DNA of 24,381 bases from Phoronis australis (GCA_002633005.1 NMRA01000808.1:1-24381); one strand, 5' to 3'. Numbered from the stretch's first letter, positions 9,100 through 20,596 are shown. Made by a program: numbers and translations. The notes: generated by a model not told the origin, from the sequence alone.

Positions 9100-9650
9100 G
9101 AATGAAGAGAGAATCAACAAACAATAATTTCGTCCGGGGGAATCCCGGCCTCGTTTTCACTAAGTTGCTTCACGGATGAAATAACCGTTGTGATTGGTTT
9201 GTAGCTGAAGAAGTGGCAATGACTCCTCAACATTTTATTTTTATAAATCCATTGATTGATGCCAAGAAATGTGAAATTCAGATATTGTATTTTATTTAAT
9301 ACAAATACAAACCGAGAGTTGCCTATCAGTTGATTTTATATTATTTTTTGGGATCGGTAAATCAGCCAATCAAGTGCAAGATAACATTTCGGTGTTTCTC
9401 CACGATCAGAGAAGTTCCAGATTTCAAAAGGCTGTGTGATTTTTGCCCGTCTGTGCTTAAAAAGTTTTACAGGAGTAAGTACGAAAGGCAAAAAAATCTA
9501 ATTTTAGGTGAAAAGTGACACTTTAGCATACAAAAATTTGCATCGCACCTGTTTTCGATTTATTATTGAAGAACTGATGCGTCATTGGAATTCTCGACGA
9601 TCGAGTTGCGCCCAAGTAAAACCCAACTCTCGAGGCCAACATTAACAAAG
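9100..9650. promoter_or_regulatory. Candidate shared (bidirectional) promoter
   Basis: By eye this stretch is richer in CpG than its surroundings. Examples are TTCGTCCGGG near 9130, GGCCTCG near 9148, and CGACGATCGAG near 9596. It contains an inverted CCAAT box (ATTGG, 9193-9197) and GGGGAATCCC (9137-9146), which fits the NF-kappaB consensus GGGRNWYYCC and is framed by a CCGGG/CCCGG dyad. Its position between two divergent genes suits a bidirectional promoter. No TATA box or transcription start can be assigned from sequence alone. Confidence 0.4.
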
Positions 9651-10574
9651 CAGGAACAGCCAACCTACACTGCAGTGTTAGTTGTGGGAAATGTCAGTGC
9701 TGAAGATTGAACTTGAAACACGTGGTGTAAGGCAACTGATTCTAGAATGTTGGCAAATGCATACTTTGAAGTGTAAGCATTAGTCGTACAAAAAAACAAT
9801 GTTGGGATGTTTACAAGCTGCTTGTAATACAAACAGCTAGTGAAATTATCCCTGTGTGACAAATAAAATGAACAGAGGTATCAGTGGTCCATGACCTAAA
9901 TTTCTGCTTTAGAACTAATGATTACGGCTTAGTTTAAGTTGTCAACATGTTGGAATTTGAGAATTCCTGCAAGTACACACGTTTTTCTTGATGAATCTTT
10001 TCTTCAAGTTCTCAACCCAAGAAATTCTTGATGATCGCTAATACTTAAGTGTTGTCTCATAACTGTTTTTCCTGTCATCTGTTTTTTTTCTCAAGAAATT
10101 CTTTGTTGTTTTAGCTACAGAATAAAGGTGCTTGGGATTTTACGTCGCTTGGTTGTCAAAAATTTGTAAAGAGCAGTCTAAATTAATCATGTTATAATGA
10201 ATCATTTGCTTGAACATAACGTTCCATTCCACAAACCCCACTTTTTCTAATTAAGAAACAATATCCTTTTTACATTTTGTTTTCCACAAACACAGATACA
10301 CCATTTTCATGCTTTACAACATCACAGCTTCTAGATATAAGTGGGTAAGTCACCTACATAATACTGAACAAACACACATGTGTCGTGTGTATTCCAATAT
10401 ATATTGTGCACTACCCAGGGATGCATATGACGTGCTGCATAGCTTAGGTTTGACTCGTGCAAGTTGCAGTCTTGCAACATGTTTATTATCAGCATTGTTC
10501 TTAACCAGTTGACAATTGTCATGTACAAGTCATGCGACAGGTCAAACAAAGTTGATGCCAAGCAGTCATCTGAG

Positions 10575-10628
10575 GTGATATGTTCATTTGAGGTGATATC
10601 CTGCGTGATATGTTCATTTGAGGTGATA
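10575..10628. repeat. Two 24-bp direct repeats
   Basis: GTGATATGTTCATTTG followed by AGGTGATA occurs at 10575-10598 and again at 10605-10628, giving a 30-bp period. A short tandem duplication with no evident function. Confidence 0.9.
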
Positions 10629-11669
10629 GGTTTTTGAATTTTCTAATGGAAAAGATTTACACAAACTCCAGAGATTTTTTCCAATTACAATGAGGAAGCA
10701 GCAATCTGACAAAAGATTATTTTTGCAGTTTCTCCAATTTAGGGTTTATTGCAAAGTCTTGCAAAAGGGTTAATATATATAGTGAAATAACTGGCCAAAG
10801 TCATCGTACAAATGTGTTGGCTATTGAGAAACTGTCTGCACTTGTCTCAGTGTTTGAAGCAGATGGCCTCTGGAATCGTGTACATATTGGGTGAGATTAA
10901 AATTTTTACTTGAGTAAGATGATGTCTGAACTAAGCTACCAAAAGTATTTCTAGGATTATAACAAATTATTTCATACAGATTTCAGTTTTTATTTTGATT
11001 GAAGTCTTTTTTAGAATTATCTAGGTGCTCTTGCTTTTCATTTTGAAATGTTTGACCTGAATTTTGTGGTTTAGGCTGTGCCCTGATCTGTCTATGTATC
11101 AGCTGTTATATTGGAAGAAAGGTGAATGTTATGCTTTGACATGAAATGTAACACTACACACATAAACTGTGAACAAATTTATAACAAGGCTTGCTGCCCA
11201 AGCCCTGTTTCAAAATATGTTGAATGCCTGTGTTGATCAGGAAATGATGAATCCTGTTGATTTTTGGCAAAGGCTTCCTGAAATAGAGATCCAATTACTT
11301 TAATTATAGCATTAGAACCCAACGATAAACTTAAAAGTCTTACTTACATATCGAGAAGATTTTCGACACTGGATGTTGTTGTTTTCCTCAAAGTCTGCAT
11401 CTACTTCTCGTTATGGAATCTCATTGCCCTCGCATGCTGAATATTGTACATGTATTGGCCACTATGGTTAGTTGTTTCATGTTCTCATGTTTCCAAAAGT
11501 CACTAAACCTCCTGTTCCAAATATAAGAGTTCCTTGCATTTGCTCTTCCAAAGCCATTTAGTGTTCTTATCCTTTGTTCGCATTAAATTCTGTTATAATA
11601 TTGGCTTCAATAAGTGGATTAAGAAAATTGAAAAATACATAATAGAAGAAGTGTGCTGGTTTGGTAATA

Positions 11670-11889
11670 GAGACATGAAGGTGGGTTCGTGGAGGACTGA
11701 TAAGTATTTCTTCAGTCCAATCTCATCAGGTCTTGAGACAGGTCTAGAGACATGTAGGTGGGTTCATGGAGGACTGATGAGTATTTCTTCAGTCCAATCT
11801 CATCAGGTCTTGAGACAGGTCTAGAGACAGGGAGGTGGGTTCATGGAGGACTGATGAGTATTTCTTCAGTCCAATCTCATCAGGTCTTG
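11670..11889. repeat. 77-bp tandem array, 2.9 copies
   Basis: Units start at 11670, 11747 and 11824 with GAGACA; the last unit is partial and ends at 11889. Each contains AGGTGGGTTC, GGAGGACTGAT and a CAGTCCAATCTCATCAGG block. Copies are nearly identical, so the array is young. It lies about 200 bp upstream of the splice acceptor of the MAPKBP1/WDR62-like coding exon 1. Confidence 0.95.
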
Positions 11890-12097
11890 CCTACAGCTTC
11901 ATCACATACATGCAAGTTTTCTGTCAGCAAAATTTGTCTACATTGGCCTCACCAACAATCAAGTTGGTTCCAGAAACTCATAGTGTCCTTTAGTTTTTGG
12001 AATTCAGATGACTTGCTCCTAGTTTACTAAAGCCGTACAAAGCTATTTTTCGTTAGCACAAGAAAAATCTTGATTAATGTGACCTGCTTTATTTCAG

Positions 12098-12140
12098 TTC
12101 ATTTCATTGAACACATGGGTTAACCAAAGAAACGGTTACC
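12098..12140 (+). promoter_or_regulatory. Splice acceptor and 5' untranslated leader of the MAPKBP1/WDR62-like gene, with a minimal uORF
   Basis: The sequence GACCTGCTTTATTTCAG ending at 12097 is a good 3' splice site, so coding exon 1 is probably not the first exon. The leader then contains ATG GGT TAA at 12115-12123, a two-codon upstream frame (Met-Gly-stop) that ends 17 nt before the main start and is out of frame with it. An in-frame TGA at 12108-12110 excludes an upstream extension of the main frame. If the acceptor is used, the uORF lies in the mature mRNA. Confidence 0.55.
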
Positions 12141-12230
12141 ATGGACAACAAGTCTGCTCCAAGTAACAGGAAAATATTGAGGTCGTCGTCTGCAAAACGA
12201 AGAACGAAAACCATTCCTATCGCAGACAAG
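12141..12230 (+). CDS. MAPKBP1: MAPKBP1/WDR62-like scaffold, coding exon 1
   Basis: The ATG sits in a strong Kozak context (TTACCATGG). The 90-bp exon encodes 30 residues: MDNKSAPSNRKILRSSSAKR, then RTKTIPIADK. It ends phase 0 at GACAAG|GTAGGT. The short basic, serine-rich tail resembles the poorly conserved N terminus of vertebrate MAPKBP1 (…LLRSPSIKLRR…), which leads into TLEKVLG in the next exon. The proteins are WD40-repeat scaffolds that bind JNK pathway kinases; WDR62 also acts at spindle poles. The assignment of this exon rests on phase match, start context and position. The family is recognised from exon 2. Invertebrates usually have one co-orthologue of MAPKBP1 and WDR62, so the symbol is approximate. 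Confidence 0.75.
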
Positions 12231-15028
12231 GTAGGTTTTAAAAAAGCCAGGAAAATATTTTAAAATTACACTTCCAGCTACTTTTTTAAAGTTTTCGCCA
12301 CAGCTTTGTTAATGAACATCATAAAAAGGTATCCTTAATTTTTTGGCTTTTTTTGAAAACTACTTTATAAAAACAGATTTATGTGCAGCCAAAACTAAGT
12401 TGCACTATTTAACAGAATATGTACAGAATGGGAGTTATGTCTTGAACTATTTTCTAGTGACTAAGTGTTCAGATGGAATATGTTGTTTTTTTGTCACTAC
12501 GTATTTGTGCCAGGTTCTGAACAAGTGTCTCCACTATTAAACAGTCTGGTTGACAGGATATTTGGTGTGTTATTCTAGAAGTCATCTAGTACTCATTGGT
12601 CTCTCAAGTTTTTTAATACATCTGGCACTGTTTGTATTATTTCCAGGCCACTTCACTGTTTCCCACCTCTTCAACACACATATAAAGTGTAATCATGCTT
12701 TGTCAAGTTTTTTTAGCAAAATGAGAAAAATCTCACTTTTAGCACAGTATGTACTGTTTACCATAACTTATAAAACAAGACTTGGTTATATTCAGATCAT
12801 TCCAAGCAGTGCCCTTGAAAAATGAAATGAAAAAACTCTGAGGTACAGCTCTTTGAGAGTGTGAATGAAAACTACTTTGTTAGTGATAATGGTCATTGCG
12901 ATGTGAAATTTATTAAGAAACAGATGTTTATATGATGATGGTCATTCCAGAAACTTAAAAACCAAAAACATGATCAATCAACGAAAGAATAGCTGTCATA
13001 AAATGTCAAGTAACTCAAAGCGATGGCGAGAAACAGATTTAAAACATTTCTTGTAGCTTTTGAGGCGATTATTCAAATACCAAGTTTCAGAAAGATAGGT
13101 CACAAGATGCCTGAGCTATAGGTATATGACTGCGCGAGTGCCACCTTATATCTGATTTAAACCAAATAGAATTATAGAATACACTTTGAGCTAATGGCGA
13201 ATCATGTTGTTCATATGAGCAATATGGACTGTAGCATGTGAAAAATATAGCAAACAAACCTATTTGTTACAGTAACATACTTGCCAGTCTATTGTGTTTG
13301 TGTTTGTGAAGTTTCATGTCAGGTTTGCAGATTCTTGTATGGGAATTTTAAAATGAGACTCTCCTTGAGGTCTGTGAGGAAATCAGGGAAATTAGCAACA
13401 TTCCTGAAAAAGAATCCTAGTCGTTGAGATTGGGCCACTCAACCAGATTGCATGCCTTGAAATCTGTTGCATTGATCAAAGACAACATGCTATTGTAGTT
13501 AATTACATCGCCTTAGGCTTCTGATGTTATTGTTCTCTAGATAATCAGAACCATCATAAACACACTGGTTCCGACAATAGTATAATTTTTGTTTTTGAAA
13601 TTTTTTAAATAGCTTATTTGAATATTTTATGAAAAATACAGTTGTGTGATTGGTTTTTGAATTTTGAAAATCGGACAAGAAGTGTGACTTTTACAACCTC
13701 AAACTTTTGTATAACTTGCCATCTGCTGGGTGTGCAACACAATTGGGCCAATTACCAAACCACCAGGCTGCTAAGTGTCATGTACACAATTGGCAGTGAT
13801 TATATTTAAAACCAATGAGGTTACTCAATTCTCAACTTGTTCATGTTAGAGACAAAAAGCAACTGGTGTATAGTTGAGTTGTGTGAAGACAGTGATGAAT
13901 TCTTCTAAATTGACATCTACCGACCACGTGGTAAATGTACCACTATTTTGACATTTTTCTTATTGTTACAGACAAATTTCCGTTTGCTTTGATTAACACC
14001 ATCAGAAGTTTGCTGTCAGTTTACTGTAATTTTATGAACAGATTTCTCCTGCTGTACCTGTGATAGTGTCATATGTACTGTTTTATGGATTTAAGATAGC
14101 GGCTATTGTTATCTCAATCAATGGGGAACTAATGTTGTGTCTGGCTTAATTATCTTGTTAACCTTTGCAGTTCTCAACTCAACTGTTGAGTGCAGCAATC
14201 ATTTGCAGGAAAAGATTGTTTTTGGAAATGAAGCTAGTCTCTCAATTGTAATTGAGGACTTGTTTTGTGACAAAATGTTCATAAAAATATTTAAAACTCA
14301 AGCCTCGCTTAAGCACTCTCATAGAAAGACCATTAGGAGTGGTGTTGATTCACCCAATGAGCTATACCAGGTATTCACCAGATTTCACTGATGTAACTGG
14401 AGGATGTTGGCGCTCACTTTTACTTTATAATTCATTTTTATGCACCAATCACCATGTTGGTTCAAACTAATATGAAGTATTGCCTTAAACATCATTTGAG
14501 TAATGGTTTCAGTTTTCAGTATTTGCTCCTGTTCGTCTGGCTTCTTATGTTGAGTATGTTGTCTCTGTCTGATGGGGAGTTCTATTAAATAACAGTTTGC
14601 ATATGGTGTTCAAAGTTATTTCCAATTATAGAGCTGGGAGAAATTTAAACATCTCAGTTTTTAGGAAGTTTCAGAGTAACTTCACACCATGTATTAATTT
14701 ATTCAGGGTTTCAATTGTTGCTGAGTGAAACAGGTTTAGCTCTATAGTGGATGAAGGAAAAATCAGAGGTAGCCAATTGTAAAATTATATGATGTCCAAA
14801 TAGAAGCATTCAAGGGTGACTTTGTCTACTGTGTTATTGTTAGATTAGTTTTGCTGTGGTGTTCAGTGAAATGTGGTTGGACAACATGGTACATGTGTAT
14901 AGGTGTGCTGTGAACTTGTGCAAGTGACTCCAGTCTATTGAGTGTTGGACTCAACAAATCACTCAACTGAACTGTGGGTGATTGTTTTGTGTTTATATAC
15001 ACCAAGACCTGATTGTACTTGGACTGAA

Positions 15029-15080
15029 TGGAGGTAGGAGGGAGGGGAGGGGGTGTTCCTGAAGAGAGTTTGGTGGGGGT
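15029..15080 (+). other. G-rich purine tract
   Basis: The segment GGAGGGAGGGGAGGGGG (15037-15053) has three runs of three or more G, with GGAGG just before and GGTGGGGG about 20 bp after. It could form a quadruplex or polypurine triplex. The complementary strand gives a proline-rich open frame, which is explained by composition. Confidence 0.5.
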
Positions 15081-16576
15081 GTGCTGTCTGGTGGTTTATT
15101 TTCCCTTTCATATATTGTCTCAGGAAGGTAATTATACTGTTTTGGAAGATCTTCTTGGGTAGATATCAGATTTATTTCATGGTTGGGTAAGAATTTTTTT
15201 CTAGGTGGGGGGGCACTTTTTCCCCAAAAATGTTTTTCAAAAGTGAATCGCTTGTCACAGTAAATGTTTGTGTCCATCCTGTAGTGAATGCTATCACCAT
15301 TACAGTGACTTGGAACAAAGTCCCAGATAAGATGAGTCATTGTTAGAACTCACAAACCGACTATTATTGTATGGAGGAAGTACAGCTCAGCTATTCACTT
15401 GTATATTGACAATTGCGATGCAAATTTCAGTGAAATCATCTATTTTAGTCACTAGTTACTAAAGAGAAGGCTGTCTGTCTAGTGTTACTCTATACCAAAA
15501 CCTAAATCTATAACTTACTAAAGTTGTCAAAAGAACTAAACCACCATGTCACAAGATTCTCCTATGGGGAGTTTGGGTTTAGAAATTGTCATAAAAATAC
15601 GCGACTTTTTTCAAAATGAGGTTTTCAAGTTTCTTTCAAATGTTTGTTTTACATTGATCTGCATGAGTGTGCTGCAGGTTCAATTGGTCATCAATATGGG
15701 GTAGCTTTATTGCTACTTCAGATAAGTGAACTCTGCCAGAGTGACTTTCAAGGAAGTCTCTTGCCAAACGGTACAATTTCATGTTTTCAACTTTCAAATT
15801 GGGCGTGTGTCCTAATTTCTCAACTTCACACTGTTGTCAAAATTGAATACATTCTCAGCTTTTTCTGAAGACCCTTTCAGACCAGCGGCAGAGCAAGAGG
15901 AATATCGATGTAAATTACAAATTCTGTTAACCTTTCAGACTAACCATTTTTATTTACGGACACTGAAATTAATGATCATTGTTGATGCTCTGCTATCACT
16001 AGATAGCGGTAGAAAAACAATGTGCATGTATTAGTAATAATCATTTATATATTGTATATGTTTGGATAAGTAAAGTGCTTGGTACAATGGTGAATACTTG
16101 ATAACTACTGTCAAAACTAAGTAACTTGACACTGAGACATGCCAATTACTCCAGTTCCACCAAAATCATCCTTTCACATATTGAAGTGTCCATACTCTGC
16201 TGTTAAATCTTCCTGCTAACTGAAAAGTTAACTGGTGATTTTATCTTCCATCCTAGACCACTGACCATTAACCAAAATGCCAGTTGGTGAAGGTTACTTA
16301 GAGCTAATTGATTTCTAGAAGTGTTCTCTTCAATTTGTTTGAATTTATTAGACTCTACTTAATTTTTCTTTGGCCTGTGATCCTGTCTTGGAACACTGCA
16401 CTCTCTCATGAGCTTGTTCTCTCTTGTGAACCTGTCACCACTCCATTGTGTTCACTCTGTTTGTGTTCAAATCCTCTGAGCACACACATCAGGTGTGTTA
16501 ACATTAAGTTATGTAAGTGACTGATTTGTCTGTGAATGAGCTCCTGGTTATAATAACATTGGGGTGCACTCCTTTT

Positions 16577-16693
16577 GGTCAAGATCAAAGGTTATCAAGA
16601 CTCTGTATTCAGCCAAATATTTACAAAACTATAAAATTTAACTCTGTAAAAGTGTAAATTTTCTCAAAGTAGAAGGGCAGTATGGAATTGAAT
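16577..16693. repeat. Dispersed repeat, copy B
   Basis: A diverged, same-orientation match to 1636-1767. Shared blocks are AAAGGTTAT, AGCCAAATAT, ACAAAACTATA, AAAGTAGAA and GAATTGAA. The similarity fades after about 16693. An AT-rich region follows whose membership of the element I cannot decide. Confidence 0.6.
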
Positions 16694-17505
16694 TTGTGCC
16701 CCTGTACCATATTTGTCATGTGACCATGTCTGTAAAATTTAGAGAAAAAGAAAGATACTAGTACATTCATATCAAACCAAAGGCTTCAAGAACGTGACCA
16801 AATTTCATTTGTTAGAAATTTTCAAATCTCAATTACTGACTTACAGTTTTCTAAATTATCATTCTGTTTTCATTTTCAGCAACTTTTGGCACTTATCTGA
16901 AAGTTTGATTTGAGTCTATCAGCCTCTCCTGAGATATGGGCCTAATGTTTGGAATGTAGCCAAAGTGGGTCATTTTTCTCAGGTCCTAAATTACCTTAAC
17001 CTCATTCTGTCATTGAATTTTGTTTAAAGTATCTTCTCTCATACATGCCTGTTACTGGGCTGGAGCTCCTGTTCCTTGCCAACTCACAAATCTCAGATTT
17101 TGATTCAGTTGCCTGTCTGATATTTTCACCCAATCATTTTGATTTTACATAGACACATAGAGTGTCTGTAGGTCCAGTTTTGCCTGTGCACTGGCCATTG
17201 ATTTTGCTGGTGTCATTACTTGAGTTCTTGCCTCTTGTCTCAAGAGGTACAAGTATTTTAAAATTCTTAAACTGTGCTCAAGTGGATGACAGAAATGTCA
17301 GGTCTCTGTAAAGATGTAAAAAATTGCATGCTTGTTTGTATCTTCAGCTGTGTCCTGACCAGCACATTCTCTAGTACAAGTTCTAGGAACAACTGGCCCT
17401 TCATTGTCGACACAACAGATCTTTTACTTGTTAATGTCATTGATTAGGAGAAACTTGTTTGGCAATTGTCTATTTGAAGTTAACTGCACAAGTGCAGCCT
17501 TAAGT

Positions 17506-18065
17506 CCCTGTCCCATTAGAGGCGAAACTTTACTTTTTCCGAAGTTTCAATAAGTGGGAAAGGTTAACTCCCCTAATTAAACTGCAAGAGAAACTTCGCT
17601 TAAAATAGTAGGATTTACAAGCGAAGCTTTGGTACTCACCGAAACTTTGGTGTAGCGGGAACAGTCAAAGCAAAGCTTGGTCAAAGTTATTGGTAGAGAT
17701 CTCGGCAATGGTATACGATCACCCGAGAGACTTGCGTTCTTTGTTATTGTAGTGTAGCTGATTTGCTCTCAACAGAGCACGTAAAAAATAAATAAAAGAA
17801 AGCATATCTGATGAAGAAGGACACTGATCATTTTCATAAACACTTGTAAATGGCAGGAGAACAATTTTCAGTTAGCCTCGAACCCTTTACTCAATATTGG
17901 CTTGAGAATACGAATGAACTGCGCCGTGTCTGTTGTCATAGCGATAACGATTACAGGGGGGTGGGGGAGAAGGTAAGGGGTTTTGGCGAAGCTTTGGTAA
18001 AGTGAAGTTGCCGTAAGGGGATAGTGACCTTTGTGTACTATGCAAGCCATAGTGCTGGGACAAGT
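17506..18065. mobile_element. Putative MITE with imperfect inverted ends
   Basis: The left end begins CCCTGTCCCATTAGAGGCG and the right end, read in reverse, begins ACTTGTCCCAGC. A second inverted match lies just inside: GGCGAAACTTTACTTT on the left against GGCAACTTCACTTTACC on the right in reverse. The interior repeats GCGAAGCTTTGG-like and GAAACTTTGG-like words several times. No transposase is evident. Exact ends and a target duplication could not be fixed, so both boundaries are approximate. Confidence 0.4.
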
Positions 18066-18167
18066 TGATTGGCTACAAGTCTTGTAAAAGTGAAGGGTTG
18101 TAAATTGTCATTCCAGTCATGAGTTGCACGTTTTTCAGCTGTGTGGTCACTTGGGCTTAATGGTCTT

Positions 18168-20534
18168 CAGGGCTCGACGCTATTAAAATCGCCAGGTCGC
18201 ATTTTGCGACCTAGCCAAAATCCCAGGTCGCATTTTCAAAATCCAGCTCGCATTCGTAAATGCCAGGTCGCAAAATTTTCCCGCCATTTTTACACGCCAA
18301 ATTAGATTTTTTAGATCACCGAGAAAATGTTTAGATTATGTTCTTACCTGCAGCGTTAAATACTCACAAATTTCTGATCTCAAAATTGACTTCATTCATG
18401 CTGGTACGGCCTTACTATTCTTCACGACTGCCATTGAAAGACTCTAGAGCGCAAGGCAAGTTGCCGACGTGAAAGTTGAATCGCAGCTCTCTAACTGACT
18501 TGTGCATTTGAGTAGCTAAATTTGCCATGTGAATAGGGAGAAAATACCCGTTGAAAAAGTATGCGGGATTTTGCTAGATCTGGCCTGCTACTGACTGTCA
18601 TCAAAGTCGTTAACGATTCAAACTAACTCGGTGTAGCCCAAATTTTACAATTTAACTCGACGTTTGAAAAAAAATCCGTGAAACGATGCCCTAACCAAAT
18701 GACTTATTTGTATGCGCGGAAACAATTCAGAGCAAATTTCACAACAAAAATGTGGTGCTTATGCTGTTTACGTACTCAACAATTCATTTTCCATGAAATG
18801 AATAGCCTCGAAATAATTCCCGACTCCTCCGTGCGAGTTTCCATCGGGTAATGGCGAGTTTGCTCCTCAATACCTTCCAAGTACGGGAAAAATAGGTCAG
18901 TCACAAAACGACACGCATGTCACTAGTGTGAACTTTCTTTCCGAGGTATAAAACAACTTAAAGCCGGGATTTGGTTTTTACATATTGTGAAAAGACGTTT
19001 TTGAAAACTGAAGTTGTGTAAAATGAAAGTGACACACCATATAAGCTGCGTGTCAATTTTAAACCACACGCGGTCGTTTGTAGTACGCTATGATGGGCGC
19101 TAGCTTGAACTGTGGGTGCTTAATTGGAAATTCTCAAAATTTAAGGGGGGACTTTTAATAGATCAGTGAGCGCTTATTATGAAACACTTTAAAGGTAGGG
19201 AGTAGGCTTGTGCGTGAGCATATGTCGTTAACCTAAGTGTTTGCGGTAATAAGATATTAAAACGCTGCAATGGTAAGAAACGTTATAATAATATGATTTG
19301 CAGGCAAACTCCATCTAGTAGGGGTGACTTTCTGGATATCGTTATCACCTACACTGTACCCTTTTTAGCCACCCGGAATGATTTTGTTTTTAACTGCCTG
19401 CTTCAGCTGGAACAAGGTTGTTTCTATAGGAGTCTGAACATTTTACGGCGACGGTGGTTCGGGGAGCGAAAAGTTGCCGGGGAGTGGTGTATAAAGAGAA
19501 GAATGAAAAGTTCGCTAACCACAATTTCGCATGTAGTGCCAGTTTAGTTGCAATAGCTGGCTACGGGCATAGAATACAGGGTTTACAGAACATCGACCTC
19601 GGGAAACAACGGAACAGGAAAACGTCAGTTCTGGGTTATATCGGTCCCGGGACATCCGGTCTTTTATAACCGCTGGAAATCTGAGTTCATTTTCAAATAA
19701 ACCAGAGCCAAGCCGGTATTCTCTTTCATTTAGGACTGTCGCTGTTCTTTGAAGTGGTGCGCACGCGTGACTTCACGAACTTGAATCGCTGGAGTAGGCC
19801 TACACTTTACGTTGGCAACAACGTGTGAAAGACAAATCGTATTTCGCGCATGTAGCCCAGAAACAAGTAAAGGGTTTGAGAATTTCTTGGCAACTGAAAG
19901 TAAAGACATGACCGTCGTTTGGCGATTAATAAGGTTGTCATTTTCAGTTTGGATGTCTTATACGATAAAAAGAAGAAGCACATCTCAGTCTAAGTCACGA
20001 TTGTCTGCCGGGACCACTTGCGCGCTAACGGTGCTGCAGTGCGATATCAGGGATATTGTCGTGGATATTTGGTACATGTAATAAGGACATCTTATGTGAA
20101 AAATAGACATTTTTGTCCACCACAAAGTTTGGTAAGTTGATCGCTTAGTAGAAACACCGTTGTTTTGTGAAGTTTTATCACGTGTTAAGCGGTGGCCCGA
20201 AACTTTCTTCGGCGAATCTGGAAATTTACAAAAGTGGCCGAAAGTGTTAGCCAATGAAACGCGTCAAAGATCGATTCTGCATATCCCATGTTCACGCGAC
20301 TTGCTTACAAGTCATTGGGAGGGCTGTTCTCGGTTAGCGTTCTTTTGAACTTGGATTTGGCAACAACCAAATAACGGTCAGATTCTAGTAACAAGAGCTG
20401 CTTTGTATTTGCCAGGTATCTGTTGAGAAGTGTAAAAACTCAGCTCACATTCGTTGGAAATTCCAGGTCGCATTTTGCGACTTGATACGAGGTGGCAAAA
20501 ATCTCAGCTCGCATTTCCATTATGTCGAGCCCTG
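18168..20534. mobile_element. Non-autonomous 2.37 kb DNA transposon with CAGGGCTCGAC inverted ends
   Basis: The left end reads CAGGGCTCGAC (18168-18178) and the right end GTCGAGCCCTG (20524-20534), an 11-bp perfect terminal inverted repeat. Both subterminal regions carry CAGGTCGCATTTTGCGAC, a near-palindrome with a GTCGC stem and ATTTT loop, plus further AGGTCGCA and AGCTCGCATT words. GTCTT flanks both ends (18163-18167 and 20535-20539). CAGGG ends suggest hAT, but hAT normally makes 8-bp target duplications, so the class is uncertain. The interior is CpG-richer than the flanks, and I found no transposase in it. Confidence 0.75.
18197..18270. repeat. Left subterminal GGTCGCA repeats and hairpin
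   Basis: The left end of the inverted-end element contains AGGTCGCATTTTGCGACCT, an imperfect palindrome with a 7-bp stem. It is followed within 80 bp by two more AGGTCGCA words and one AGCTCGCATT. These have the character of transposase-binding subterminal repeats. The same palindrome recurs near the right end at about 20465-20482. Confidence 0.7.
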
Positions 20535-20596
20535 GTCTTATTCTTGTGATGAGTTGCACTGAGAAAACTGGCCATTTGGACCCAGTTCCTAGGGAG

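Larger units (their letters stand above)
8807..12097. other. Intergenic interval between divergent SRR and MAPKBP1/WDR62-like genes
   Basis: The SRR start faces left and the MAPKBP1/WDR62-like start faces right. Within the interval are an AP-1-like TGACTCA (8878-8884), a candidate promoter at about 9100-9650, a 24-bp repeat pair and a 77-bp array. A splice acceptor at 12096-12097 implies an unseen 5' untranslated exon somewhere in this interval. The open frames at 8877-9101, 9330-9518 and 10309-10561 have no recognisable family, and I do not call them genes. Confidence 0.7.

Noticed and set aside
8877-9101. 74-codon plus-strand frame between the two genes
   Set aside because: No family resemblance. 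It lies in the likely 5' flank of SRR, and one such frame is expected by chance.
14137-14391. 84-codon frame whose first residues resemble a signal peptide, preceded by an acceptor-like CCTTTGCAG
   Set aside because: No recognisable domain, no matching donor or neighbouring exon, and it does not fit the MAPKBP1/WDR62 protein.
14993-15340. 115-codon minus-strand proline-rich frame
   Set aside because: It is the complement of a G-rich tract. The proline runs are a composition effect and nothing else supports a gene.
19293-20254. Possible transposase inside the 2.37 kb inverted-end element
   Set aside because: Only short overlapping frames on both strands, with no catalytic or zinc-finger motif that I recognise.
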